From NCBI GenBank assembly GCA_947626265.1, contig CANQRM010000003.1, positions 62,001 to 126,000 on the forward strand: a stretch of DNA of 64,000 bases, given 5' to 3'. Shown piece by piece: positions 25,620-34,302 of the stretch (position 1 is its first letter; the number at the start of each line of letters is the position of its first letter). The notes under the pieces were generated by a model. That model searched no databases, was not told the origin of the DNA, and saw nothing but the letters and a program-made list of their open reading frames with translations. The stretch comes from an uncultured Oscillospiraceae bacterium (GTDB lineage Bacteria > Bacillota > Clostridia > Oscillospirales > Oscillospiraceae). A program made the translations under genes and the position numbers.

Positions 25620-26659
25620 GCCCCCGCCCCCTTTCCGGCCATGGCCGCCGCGATGCGCACGCACAGGCCCGTAAAGCCCATGTCCAGCAGACGGTAGAAT
25701 ACCCGGGTGGCCATATCCCCCCGGGCGGCGGCATAGCGGGTCAGGGCCCCGGCGGGGGCGCCGTCATGGAAGTTTTTGACCAATGCCCGCCGCTGGGCCA
25801 TAGAGAGGTCCGCCCGGCCCGCGGCCCGGTAGACGCGGGCGTGGACCATGCTGCCCACGAAGGCCAGCACGGCGTTTTTATCCATGTTGAAATCTTCCGC
25901 CACTTTGCGCAGGGCCTCATATACGGCCCCGATGCGGGCAAGCTCCTCCTCCCCGGAGCGGTGGGACACGGAGCCTGAGAGGATGCGGTGGTGGTATTTG
26001 GCGGTCGTGGGCGCGGTGACAACTTTCTCAGCCAGGGACACCGCCGCGGCGTTCAGTACCGCGTCCTCCCCCAGGGACAGCCGCCCGTCATACCAGGGCA
26101 GGGCTTTTTGAAGCAGATCCCGCCGATAGAGCTTGTCCCACTTGGCGTAGGTCAGGGGCCGGTCCGGCTTATCGGGGACGCCGTCGTAGCGGAAGGAGAG
26201 CATGTACTCCTCCGCCAGACGCTTTAAGTCTTCAAGTCCCTCCCAGCAGGTGACGCCGGTGCGGCGGCTGCCCATGGTGCGCTGGGTATCCCCGGAGAAT
26301 ATCTCATTGACGAACTGGCCTTCTATGATGTCCGCGCCGTGGGTTTCCAACGCATGCAAAAGCTCGGCGAACCAGTCCGGGTCCACCCAGTCGTCCGCGT
26401 CCACGAAGCCCAGAATGTCCCCTTGGGCGGCCTCTATCCCCGCGGCCACGGCGTCGGCCACGCCCCCCGGGGCCCGGTGCAGGACCCGGACGCGGGCGTC
26501 CTTCGCCGCGTAGGCGTCGCACAGGGCGGGGCTCTCATCCGTGGAGCCGTCGTCCACCAGAATGAGCTCCCAGTCCTCCATGGACTGGGCAAGGACGCTG
26601 TCCACGCATGGGGCGAGATACGCCGCCGCGTTGTAGACGGGTACGATGACGGATACCAT
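25616..26659 (-). CDS. GT2 family glycosyltransferase
   Basis: 347 residues. It has 'VSVIVPVYNAAAYLAPC', 'LVDDGSTDESP' and 'FVDADDWVDPDW'. The start at 26659 was chosen (GAGG eight bases upstream; the track ORF to 26728 adds a non-family extension). It is less similar to the two downstream GT2s than they are to each other, with a longer helical C-terminus ('NMDKNAVLAFVGSMVHARV'). It is likely a cytoplasmic glycan-assembly enzyme; donor and acceptor cannot be read from sequence. Confidence 0.87.
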   Translation of the reverse strand: MVSVIVPVYNAAAYLAPCVDSVLAQSMEDWELILVDDGSTDESPALCDAYAAKDARVRVLHRAPGGVADAVAAGIEAAQGDILGFVDADDWVDPDWFAELLHALETHGADIIEGQFVNEIFSGDTQRTMGSRRTGVTCWEGLEDLKRLAEEYMLSFRYDGVPDKPDRPLTYAKWDKLYRRDLLQKALPWYDGRLSLGEDAVLNAAAVSLAEKVVTAPTTAKYHHRILSGSVSHRSGEEELARIGAVYEALRKVAEDFNMDKNAVLAFVGSMVHARVYRAAGRADLSMAQRRALVKNFHDGAPAGALTRYAAARGDMATRVFYRLLDMGFTGLCVRIAAAMAGKGAGA

Positions 26660-26667
26660 AGCGCGCC

Positions 26668-27648
26668 TCACAGGAGCCTGGTGAGCTCTTTGTACCAGCC
26701 CCGCCGGTCTACGAACTGGCGCACGCATATGTCCGCCCTATCGTTGCCCTCGATGAGGCACACGCCTTTGTCCGTCACGGCCACGTCCCAGCCGATGTAG
26801 CGCATGTCGGGCACCTCTTTGGCCGCGGCGGTGACGAGAGAGACCGCCTCCTCCCAGTGGGGCACATGATAGCCCGGGAAGGGGACGCCGCTCAAGGGGT
26901 GCACCACATACTCCCGCCGGTTCATGTCGATGGCGGGGGTGGTGACGACGCCGGTATCCACGTCGATGTGGGCGGCCATGCCCCCTGCGCCCATGTTATC
27001 CACCACCGCGTTCCCCGCGCCGGTGCGCAGGAACGCGGAGAAGACGTGCACATTGCCCTTTCCGTCCACCATGGTGTTGAGCCGGGGCACGTTGGTGCTG
27101 GCGGGATTGAAGGCGGCAAGGCTGGAGTGCTGCAGCACCATCTCCTCCGCCAGCATGTCCCGGCTGCCGTCGTAGAGGGCGCGCAGGTCGTCCGCCGGGT
27201 CGTAGTCATAGCGGGAGATGCCCTTGCCGCAGGAGAGACTGGTGGCCTTGAGCATCACATGGCCGTGGGCCTTGACGAAGGCTTCAAATTCGTCGAAGCT
27301 GGCCTGTGAAAGGTCCAGCCAGTCCCGGTTCAAATAGGGCGCAAAGCGCCGGTTGAAGGCGGCCTTGTTGATGAAAAGCTGCTTGTCCCCGGTGTTGACC
27401 TTTTGGATGAAGCGCTCGAAGCGGAGCATAGTGAAGTACCGGGCCCGCTCCCGGTCGCTTTTTTTGTCGAAGTTCAGCTGGGCGTACTCCGCGGGGCTGG
27501 AGCCGTGGCGCGCCACGCACCAGAGCATGCTCACCCAGTTGGTGAAGCAGCCCCAGCCTGTATATTGGGCCTTCATCTGCTCCCGGAAAAATTCGAAGGA
27601 GCTCTGGAAAAGCCCTTTTAAGGTGGCCTCCCGAAAGATGTCGCTCAT
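26668..27648 (-). CDS. Sugar-transfer-associated ATP-grasp protein
   Basis: 326 residues, resembling the ATP-grasp family found in polysaccharide loci (ATPgrasp_ST, 'alpha-L-glutamate ligase-related'). Visible are 'HVMLKATSLSCGKGIS' (ATP-binding lysine strand), 'EEMVLQHSSLAAFNP' and 'YIGWDVAVTDKGVCLIEGND' (metal-binding Glu/Asn). ATP-grasp enzymes join a carboxylate to an amine or thiol through an acyl phosphate; the partners here are unknown. The start at 27648 gives an ATGA overlap with the upstream GtrB-like gene and has GAGG seven bases before it. Confidence 0.8.
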   Translation of the reverse strand: MSDIFREATLKGLFQSSFEFFREQMKAQYTGWGCFTNWVSMLWCVARHGSSPAEYAQLNFDKKSDRERARYFTMLRFERFIQKVNTGDKQLFINKAAFNRRFAPYLNRDWLDLSQASFDEFEAFVKAHGHVMLKATSLSCGKGISRYDYDPADDLRALYDGSRDMLAEEMVLQHSSLAAFNPASTNVPRLNTMVDGKGNVHVFSAFLRTGAGNAVVDNMGAGGMAAHIDVDTGVVTTPAIDMNRREYVVHPLSGVPFPGYHVPHWEEAVSLVTAAAKEVPDMRYIGWDVAVTDKGVCLIEGNDRADICVRQFVDRRGWYKELTRLL

Positions 27649-28598
27649 GCCTTGTCCTCTTTCTTCTCCGCCGCGGGGGCATTCTCCGTGCGGCGGACGG
27701 TGTACTGGGGCAGGTCGCTGACGGTCATGAAGATGCGCCCCACATACTCCCCCAGGATGCCCAGCATCATCATGATAACGCCGCCGATGAAGCACTGCAC
27801 GGCGATGGAGGTGGTGTAGCCGGCGGCGATGTGGGCGTTCAGGAGCTTGCGGATGACCATGATCACCGCCACGAGAAAGCCGAACACGGCGGTCAAAACG
27901 CCCACCACCGACGCCATCCGCAGGGGCACGATGGAGAAGTTCGTGAGGGCCGTCACCGTCAGGGCCAGCAGGCGCTTTAAGCTGTAGTTGGATTTGCCCG
28001 CCAGGCGGTCCCGGTGCTCCATGGGGACGTTGGCGATGCGGGTGGTGATGCGGTTGAGGTAGAGCCCCGCCGCGGGGAAGGGGCTGTGGTAGTTTTTCGC
28101 CGCGTCCACGGCCATGCGGCTCCAGGCGGTGAAGGAGCTGACCGCGATGCCCCGGGGCCGGTTGCCCATCCAGGCGGCCACGGCCTGGTAGAGCCTGGAG
28201 CAGGTGCGCTTGAACCAGGAGTGGTGCTTCTGGGGGAACTGGGCGTACACCACGTCGTAGCCCTCGGCCAGTTTGTCCAGCATGGGGAAGATGCCCTCCG
28301 CCGGGTGCTGGCCGTCGTCGTCCATATATACCACCGCGTCGCCGTCGGCGTAGGCCAGCGCCGCCTGCTTGGCGGCGGCCTGGCCGTAGTTGCGGGAAAG
28401 CTCCACCCCCACGATGTGCGCGTCCTCTTTGCACAGCGCGCATATCACGTCATAGGTGTCGTCGGGAGAGCCGTCGGAGACCAGAATGAGCTGGTAGTCA
28501 TAGCCCTCGTGCTTGGCAAAGGCCTCGCGTATTTCCTTCACTACCGCGGGCAGGGTCTGGGCGCTGCGGTAGCAGGGGATGCATACGGATACGAGCAT
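27645..28598 (-). CDS. GtrB-like membrane glycosyltransferase (GT2)
   Basis: 317 residues. The GT2 domain has 'VSVCIPCYRSAQTLP', 'LVSDGSPDDT' and 'MDDDGQHPAEG', followed by two C-terminal helices ('VLTAVFGFLVAVIMVI', 'CFIGGVIMMMLGILGEYVG'). It likely loads a sugar onto undecaprenyl phosphate for transfer outside the membrane, which would feed the GT-C-like proteins of this operon. The start at 28598 is preferred because GGGGAGG lies eight bases upstream; the alternative ATG at 28619 overlaps the previous stop (ATGA) and would add seven residues. Confidence 0.85.
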   Translation of the reverse strand: MLVSVCIPCYRSAQTLPAVVKEIREAFAKHEGYDYQLILVSDGSPDDTYDVICALCKEDAHIVGVELSRNYGQAAAKQAALAYADGDAVVYMDDDGQHPAEGIFPMLDKLAEGYDVVYAQFPQKHHSWFKRTCSRLYQAVAAWMGNRPRGIAVSSFTAWSRMAVDAAKNYHSPFPAAGLYLNRITTRIANVPMEHRDRLAGKSNYSLKRLLALTVTALTNFSIVPLRMASVVGVLTAVFGFLVAVIMVIRKLLNAHIAAGYTTSIAVQCFIGGVIMMMLGILGEYVGRIFMTVSDLPQYTVRRTENAPAAEKKEDKA

Positions 28599-28615
28599 AG
28601 CTTTTTCCTCCCCGT

Positions 28616-29689
28616 TCATGTGTCAGAAAGGCGGAACGCGCCGGGCTTATCGCCGGGCGTCAGGGCGTGGTCGAAGATGCCCTTTTCCTGCAGGGGCAGG
28701 GTCCGGGCCAGGTGTTTGGCCCGCTGGTAGAAGTCCCAGCCCAGGGCCACGTCCACGTAGGAAAGGCCTACGGCGTTGAAGTAGATGAACTCCTCCGGCT
28801 TTTCCCGGCCGGGGATGCGGCCCGCCACGATGTCGGGCAGGTCCCCATGGATGTCGCTGTCACGGAGCTTCCCGGCCTGGTAGAGGCGGGTGAGGGTGGG
28901 GCTTCCCCGGCTTCTCAGGTGATGCCAGTTGTCGCAGACGATCTTGTCCGCCTTGAAGACGGTCTCGTCGTCGTCCTCCCAGCCGCCCACGTGGCTGTAG
29001 AAGGCCCCGGGCTTGCACCATGCTCCGTGGAGCACCGGCGCCTGGCCGCTGATGGCCGTGACGATCACGTCCGCGCCCGTGGCGGCCTTCTCATAGTCCC
29101 CCCCGCAGGGGATGAACTCCATGTCGGGGAAGAGGGGAGAAAGCTCCCGGATGAACTCCTGCTCCCTTGCCTCGGTCCGGGAGGACACCCGGCAGACCCG
29201 CAGCCCCGGCAGGGCGGTCTTCAGCCCCGCCAGGTGCATTTTTGCCATCTCCCCGGCGCCGATGAAGCCGATCTCTGCGCTGTCGGGCCGGGCCAGGTAC
29301 TTGGCCCCCACGGCGCTGACCGCGGCGGTGCGGACGGCGGAGCAGAGCATGGCCTCGATGAGGGCGATGGGATAGCCCGTCTCCAGACTGGACAGCAGCA
29401 CCACCGCGGACTGGTTCTGGGTGCCGAAGCGGTGGGGGTTTTCCGGGAACACGGATATCCACTTGGCCCCGCACACCCCCTTATCCAGCAGCGTGGCCGG
29501 GAGGATGTTGATGCGGCTCTGCACCGCCTCGTCGAAGATCTGCACGGTCTTGTCCGGATAGAGGACCCGGCCATTGGCGTAGGCCAGCATGACGTCCTCC
29601 ACCACGGCCATGGCCCGCTCCATGTCGAAGCAGCCGGCCCGGAGCATGTCCTCCTGGGAGAGATATTGAATGTTGAGCTCGGTTTCCAT
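28616..29689 (-). CDS. Ornithine cyclodeaminase/mu-crystallin-family dehydrogenase
   Basis: 357 residues. It has the catalytic-lysine segment 'GAKWISVFPENPHRFG', the Rossmann motif 'IGFIGAGEMAKMHLAGL', and 'ADVIVTAISGQAPVL', all typical of the OCD/SbnB/alanopine-dehydrogenase family. Members reduce imines or release amino groups with NAD(P)H: ornithine to proline, or amino acid plus keto acid to an opine-like product. Its place among ATP-grasp and glycan genes suggests it makes an unusual amino acid or opine used for decoration (inference). No SbnA-like partner is present. AAAGG lies before the ATG. Confidence 0.85.
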   Translation of the reverse strand: METELNIQYLSQEDMLRAGCFDMERAMAVVEDVMLAYANGRVLYPDKTVQIFDEAVQSRINILPATLLDKGVCGAKWISVFPENPHRFGTQNQSAVVLLSSLETGYPIALIEAMLCSAVRTAAVSAVGAKYLARPDSAEIGFIGAGEMAKMHLAGLKTALPGLRVCRVSSRTEAREQEFIRELSPLFPDMEFIPCGGDYEKAATGADVIVTAISGQAPVLHGAWCKPGAFYSHVGGWEDDDETVFKADKIVCDNWHHLRSRGSPTLTRLYQAGKLRDSDIHGDLPDIVAGRIPGREKPEEFIYFNAVGLSYVDVALGWDFYQRAKHLARTLPLQEKGIFDHALTPGDKPGAFRLSDT

Positions 29690-29705
29690 GGGTTTGCCTT
29701 TCTTT

Positions 29706-30959
29706 TCAGGAAAAACGGTAGAGCTGGAAGATCATATTTTCGCCCCGGTCGTCCTCCGCCCGGAGCAGGGCGGTCACTTCATCTACGGCGGCGGCCAGGC
29801 CGGCCATATCGTCGTACAAAAGATGCAGGTAGCAGAACACCTGGCTCACGGTGCCGGTGGCCCGGATGGTATCCCCCGCCCGGTGGATGGGCACGTAGGC
29901 GTAGACCTGGGGAAGGGCCCGGACCGCCTCCTCGCCGGAGACGGACTTTATGACGCCGGGGCGGATATGCAGCGGCAGGATGCCGTAACGCTTCCCGGCG
30001 GGCCTGTCCCGGCGGATGAGGCTCGTATGCTTCGCGGGATCGGGCTTGTCGCCTAAGGCGTAGCGCAGCATCAGCTCCAATTGGTCCACGCCGGTGAAGT
30101 AGCGCACCGGGTGATAGGTCATGGACCCGCCAAAGCGGTAGCCCATCTCGTTGAAGATAAAATGGCCCCGGTCGTTGAACGCCTCGATCCACACCGGCCC
30201 GTCGTGCATCCCCGCGGCGCGGAACATGGCCCGGACCTTTTCGTCCAGCGTGGCGAGATACTGCTCGGTCCAGGCGGAGGGGAACTGCTGCAATGCCATG
30301 ACGGACCCGCCGCCCTCGCCAAGGAGCATGGAGCGCTTATCGGATATGCCGCCAAACAGGGCCTCGCCGCCGCAGAGGGTGTAGTGGATGATGGAGGCGT
30401 CGTAAGGGATATATTCCTCTATCAGCACCGTGCCGGTGCGGGAGAAGGGCAGGGCCTTTTGAAGCGCGGGGGCCAGCTCCTCCGGGGCCCGGCAGATGGA
30501 GAAGCCCTGGCTGCCGCAGCTGTCCGCGGGCTTCACCGCCACGGGATATTCCACGCTTTCGGGTTTCGCCGGGTCATAGGTCTTCGCCACCGGGATGCCC
30601 GCCGCCCGGCACATGGCCTTGAATTTGGCTTTGTTGGCGCAGTCGTCCCACATCTTCCCGTCGCAGTAGATGGGAAGGCCGGTCCTCTCCGCCGCGGCGA
30701 TGGCGTGGGGCATCACATCCTCGTTGTTGCCGGGGAACACCCCGTCGATGTGGGCTTCTTTTATAAGCGCGGCCAGGGCGTTCTCGTCCACCGCGTCGGC
30801 GTCGTAGCGCTCGTCGGCGATGGCCTTTAAGGCGGTGAGGCCGAAGCGGGGCGGGGCGGTGGCGATGAGAGTGACGCCGTTTGCGTCCGCGAAGCGGCGG
30901 ATGTCCTCGGTGCTGTTGGACCCGCCCAGCAGCAGCAGGCGCTTTCCTTGAAGGGTCAT
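29706..30959 (-). CDS. ATP-grasp domain ligase (carbamoyl-phosphate-synthase-like)
   Basis: 417 residues. An N-terminal pre-ATP-grasp Rossmann-like domain starts 'KRLLLLGGSNSTEDIRRFA'; then comes 'EYPVAVKPADSCGSQGFS' (ATP-binding lysine), 'TVLIEEYIPYDASI', and the metal-binding 'GHFIFNEMGYRFGGSM'. These proteins form amide-type bonds through acyl phosphates. The start at 30959 was chosen (ATGA overlap with the upstream ATP-grasp, GGGAG nearby). It is the second of two adjacent ATP-grasp genes; they share architecture but differ in sequence, so they probably handle different acceptors. Confidence 0.83.
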   Translation of the reverse strand: MTLQGKRLLLLGGSNSTEDIRRFADANGVTLIATAPPRFGLTALKAIADERYDADAVDENALAALIKEAHIDGVFPGNNEDVMPHAIAAAERTGLPIYCDGKMWDDCANKAKFKAMCRAAGIPVAKTYDPAKPESVEYPVAVKPADSCGSQGFSICRAPEELAPALQKALPFSRTGTVLIEEYIPYDASIIHYTLCGGEALFGGISDKRSMLLGEGGGSVMALQQFPSAWTEQYLATLDEKVRAMFRAAGMHDGPVWIEAFNDRGHFIFNEMGYRFGGSMTYHPVRYFTGVDQLELMLRYALGDKPDPAKHTSLIRRDRPAGKRYGILPLHIRPGVIKSVSGEEAVRALPQVYAYVPIHRAGDTIRATGTVSQVFCYLHLLYDDMAGLAAAVDEVTALLRAEDDRGENMIFQLYRFS

Positions 30960-32068
30960 AAACGTTCTCCCAAAGTTATCCACCAGCCGTGGCGGCTGGC
31001 GCTGTCGGTGACGCCGCCGTCGGGATGGCCGTCATAGCTGCAGCGCCAGAGGGCCTCCGGGGCGTCTCGTTTTATTCTCTCCAGTTTTTCCGCGTCATCC
31101 CGGGTGAAGATGAACCGCACCGCCGCGGCGTGGGGCGCCCGCTTGGGGGCAAGGTCCGGGGCGTGCCCTAAGGCGACGTCGATGACGGCGGCCATGTAGT
31201 CCACGCCGGTGGACAGATACACCAGGTCCGAGCCGATGCAGTCCCCGCCCATGCGGGCGCCGATCTCGATGATGCGGGCCCGGCCGTCGGGGCCCAGGCG
31301 GAACTCGGCGTGGCTGGCCCCATAGCGGACGGACAGGGCGTCCAGGGCTTTCTTGATATCGGCATGGATGGCGGGGATGAGCGCCGCCGGGATGTCCGAG
31401 GGCTCGTCGTGGCCCGTCTCGATGAAGTGGGGCGCGCCGGTGGTGTATTTCTTCGTCAGCGCCAGGATGTGGTGTTCCCCGGCGAAGGACACGCTCTCGC
31501 AGCTGTACTCCGGGCCGGTGAGGACTTCCTCTATGATGGCCTCCCGGTGGAAGGACTGGGCCGCCGCCTGGGGGATGGCGGCGCAGAGAGACGGATAATC
31601 TGATACCTGGAAGATGCCCCGGCTGCCGGAGCGGTCCGTGGGCTTCACGATGAGGGGCCAGGTCATGTTCGCCAGCTCCTCCTCCGCCGGCGGGGCGGAG
31701 ACCTTCATGAACCGGGGGCAGGCCACTCCCGCCGCGGCCAGGGCCCGGCGCATCTCATACTTATCCGTGGCGATGGTGTCGGTGATCTCCGGGTTGCAGG
31801 GGATGCCCAGCTTTCGCTGGACGTAGTTCACCGTGTGCACGGCCAGATCCGACCCGATGGAGCAGCACCCCTCCACGCCCTCGGCTTTGCATACCTGCCA
31901 GATGGCCTCCTTCTCCGTGATGCTGATGGGGTGGAACCTGTCCGCGAGCTTTTCCCCCACGTCCCCCGCCGCCCAGGCGAACGCGTGGGTCTCAAAGCCC
32001 ATCTCCTTCGCCTTTTGGATGAGGGGGGCCTGAAATTCATTGGCGCCGATGACGGCCAGCTTTCTCAT
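30956..32068 (-). CDS. ATP-grasp domain ligase (carbamoyl-phosphate-synthase-like)
   Basis: 370 residues. The N-terminal domain starts 'KLAVIGANEFQAPLIQKAKE'; the ATP-grasp core has 'WPLIVKPTDRSGSRGIFQV', 'EEVLTGPEYSCESV' and the metal site 'RIIEIGARMGGDCIGSDLV'. Members ligate amino acids or sugar amines, or activate carboxylates in nucleotide and natural-product pathways. AAAGGAGC lies four bases before the ATG. Together with the next ATP-grasp and the OCD-family gene it forms a three-gene module between the GT-C-like genes and the glycosyltransferases. The substrate is unknown. Confidence 0.83.
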   Translation of the reverse strand: MRKLAVIGANEFQAPLIQKAKEMGFETHAFAWAAGDVGEKLADRFHPISITEKEAIWQVCKAEGVEGCCSIGSDLAVHTVNYVQRKLGIPCNPEITDTIATDKYEMRRALAAAGVACPRFMKVSAPPAEEELANMTWPLIVKPTDRSGSRGIFQVSDYPSLCAAIPQAAAQSFHREAIIEEVLTGPEYSCESVSFAGEHHILALTKKYTTGAPHFIETGHDEPSDIPAALIPAIHADIKKALDALSVRYGASHAEFRLGPDGRARIIEIGARMGGDCIGSDLVYLSTGVDYMAAVIDVALGHAPDLAPKRAPHAAAVRFIFTRDDAEKLERIKRDAPEALWRCSYDGHPDGGVTDSASRHGWWITLGERL

Positions 32069-32083
32069 AAACGCTCCTTTGTG

Positions 32084-34288
32084 TCAGCCCTCCATAAGGC
32101 TGTAGGCGGTGGTGGTGTATACCTGTTCGCCCTCGGCCGTGACGCCGGCAGTGAGCCGGGCCTCGCTGCCCGCGGGGGCGAAGGTGTAAGTCTTCCCGTC
32201 GATGACCTGCTCTCCGGTGAGAGCCTGGCCGTCCTGGAAGTAGTAGGTCATGCCGTTCTGCTCATGCCAGCCGGTATAGCCCTCCGAGGGACAGACAATG
32301 TCCAGGTCCGTGACAAAGGTGTCCGCGGTGAGCTGGGCAGCGCTCCTCGCCTGGACGGGGCCGAAGTCCAGCGTCAGGTATTGCAGCAGCGCCAGGATGG
32401 TGCTGGGCCTCTGGCACATGAATTGGACATCCTCCCGGAAGAAGGCATCGGCGTAGAGCCGGTCCGGGTCCGACGTGACGCCGGTGCCGCCCCACAGGTG
32501 CATGTTGCCGGGGTAGGCCGTCGCGTCGTGGAAGGGGTCCAGGTTTTGACTGATAAAGTTGGTGACGAAGTATATATCCGGATGGGCGCTGGCGTAGCTC
32601 TCCGTGGCATCCTGGAAGGCGAAGACATCCTTCCGGCCCACGGCCTCGCCGGTGTAGGGCACGCTCCGGGCGGAGAGCCCCGCCGTGACGCACAGCGCCG
32701 CGCCAAGGACAACGGCGATGGCCTTCTGCCAGGGCCGGGCGGGCTTTTCCGCCGCCGGGCCGGACAGGGCGAACAGGAGGAGCATCACCGCCGCGGGGAT
32801 GACCACCACCAGGTGGACCCTGAGCAAAAACCGCCCCTGCCGGATGAGGTACAAAAGCAGCACCGCCCCGCCGCCGAAGGCGGCCAGGGCCCCCAATATC
32901 TCCGGCCAGCAGCGCCTGCCCCGGCGGAGAAGCGTCAAAAGCGCCAGCGCCAGCAGCAGGGGCAGGCACAGGGCCGTCAGGGCCATGGTGCGCAGATGGC
33001 CGGCGCTCTCCATGGAGGTGGCCGCCGCCAGGGAGCCGGCCGCCAGGGAGGGCTCATAGTACATGTCCGCGATGGCCTTGAAGGTGTCGGTGTTGACGCG
33101 CTCGTCCATGAAGTACCAGGCCCGCAGGAGGTTGGATAGCTCCGGGGGCAGGCCCGCGGCTTCCAGCTGCTCGTTGGTAAGACCGTCTATGAGGTAGTCC
33201 ATGACGACGGAGCGGTAATGCTCGGCCTCGGCGTATCCGGCGGAGGCGGCGGGGTCCTGCCCGGCGTCGGAGCTGTCCAGCCAGAGACGGCCCACGCCCT
33301 CGTAAAGCCCGAAGCCCACGGCGGCGCAGAGGGCCAGGGCGGCGAGACGCCGTGCCCGGTCCGGGTCCTTTTGAAGCCATATCCTGAGCAGCTGATACCC
33401 CACCGCCAGGGCCCAGAAGCACATGATGCACTGGGCCGTGTAGGTGCGCTGCAGCCGAACCAGCAGGAGCATCAGCAGGCACCCGAGGTCTGTGGCGATG
33501 CGCCCGGCCCGGCTTTTCGTCCCGTCCCGGCAGAGGGTGAGGGCCACCGCCGCCGTGCCCAGCAGAGCGGGGGTCACCGTGAAGGAGAGCTCCGCCGCCG
33601 CCGGCAGGGCCAGCCCCGCGCACAGGAGGGCAAATATACCCATGCCGCCCAGGGCGGACATGCCCCGGCGGGAGGTCTTTAAAATGATGCACCGGCCGAT
33701 GACGGTGAGGGAGACGGCGATGGCGAGAATGTGGTAGCCGCCGTACCAGTACCCGTGGGGGTCGATGCGGTAAAAAAGGCCCAGAAGGCCGCAGAACAGG
33801 TAATGGGAAAAGGCGTGGGCGGCAGCGCCAAGCCCCTCCGCGGGGATGCGGGCGATGGTGCGCATGAGCGTCACGTCGTCGTTGGTCATGAAGGAAATGA
33901 CCGTGACCCGCCATGTCCACAGGAGGAACAGCCCCGTCATGCCCGCCGCGGCCAGCCATCGGGAGCTATCTTTCGTCATGGCCCTGTCAAGCCCCGCCAG
34001 GAGCTTTTCACCCCTATCCGCGGCGAACAGGGCCATAAAGGCCACCGCGAGAGCCAGAAACAGCGCCGTCCGGCCGGGATAGGCCGTGCCGCCCCAGGCG
34101 GGCAGCAGCGCCTCCGCCGTCATGCGCCGGGCGACGGCGCTCTGGACGGCGAGATAGGTCAAAAGCGCCGCGGCCAGGGCCCGGAGCGCCACGGACCACT
34201 TGTCCTCCCTGGAGGCATACAACCGCCCGCACACCACCGCCGCGGCGGCGGTGAGGGCGAATATGGCGATGTAGCGCAGGTAGGTCAT
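32084..34288 (-). CDS. Polytopic GT-C-like membrane protein with C-terminal cell-wall-binding-type repeat
   Basis: 734 residues. About 11-13 hydrophobic helices occupy the first ~500 residues, with an acidic pair in an early external loop ('SFMTNDDVTLMR') as in GT-C glycosyltransferases that use polyprenyl-phosphate sugars. A soluble part of ~200 residues follows and ends with 'GWHEQNGMTYYFQDGQALTG' and 'QVIDGKTYTFAPAGS', which matches the choline/glucan cell-wall-binding repeat pattern (PF01473-like). It is a tandem paralogue of the next gene upstream. The likely role is external glycosylation of a wall glycan while held to the wall; this is inference. AAGGAGC precedes the ATG. Confidence 0.7.
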   Translation of the reverse strand: MTYLRYIAIFALTAAAAVVCGRLYASREDKWSVALRALAAALLTYLAVQSAVARRMTAEALLPAWGGTAYPGRTALFLALAVAFMALFAADRGEKLLAGLDRAMTKDSSRWLAAAGMTGLFLLWTWRVTVISFMTNDDVTLMRTIARIPAEGLGAAAHAFSHYLFCGLLGLFYRIDPHGYWYGGYHILAIAVSLTVIGRCIILKTSRRGMSALGGMGIFALLCAGLALPAAAELSFTVTPALLGTAAVALTLCRDGTKSRAGRIATDLGCLLMLLLVRLQRTYTAQCIMCFWALAVGYQLLRIWLQKDPDRARRLAALALCAAVGFGLYEGVGRLWLDSSDAGQDPAASAGYAEAEHYRSVVMDYLIDGLTNEQLEAAGLPPELSNLLRAWYFMDERVNTDTFKAIADMYYEPSLAAGSLAAATSMESAGHLRTMALTALCLPLLLALALLTLLRRGRRCWPEILGALAAFGGGAVLLLYLIRQGRFLLRVHLVVVIPAAVMLLLFALSGPAAEKPARPWQKAIAVVLGAALCVTAGLSARSVPYTGEAVGRKDVFAFQDATESYASAHPDIYFVTNFISQNLDPFHDATAYPGNMHLWGGTGVTSDPDRLYADAFFREDVQFMCQRPSTILALLQYLTLDFGPVQARSAAQLTADTFVTDLDIVCPSEGYTGWHEQNGMTYYFQDGQALTGEQVIDGKTYTFAPAGSEARLTAGVTAEGEQVYTTTAYSLMEG

Positions 34289-34302
34289 AGCCGCTCCTTG
34301 TG

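Noticed and set aside
24624-25664. Longer start at 25664 for the middle GT2
   Set aside because: The extra 15 residues overlap the upstream gene and are not family-like; GTG at 25619 gives the usual stop/start overlap.
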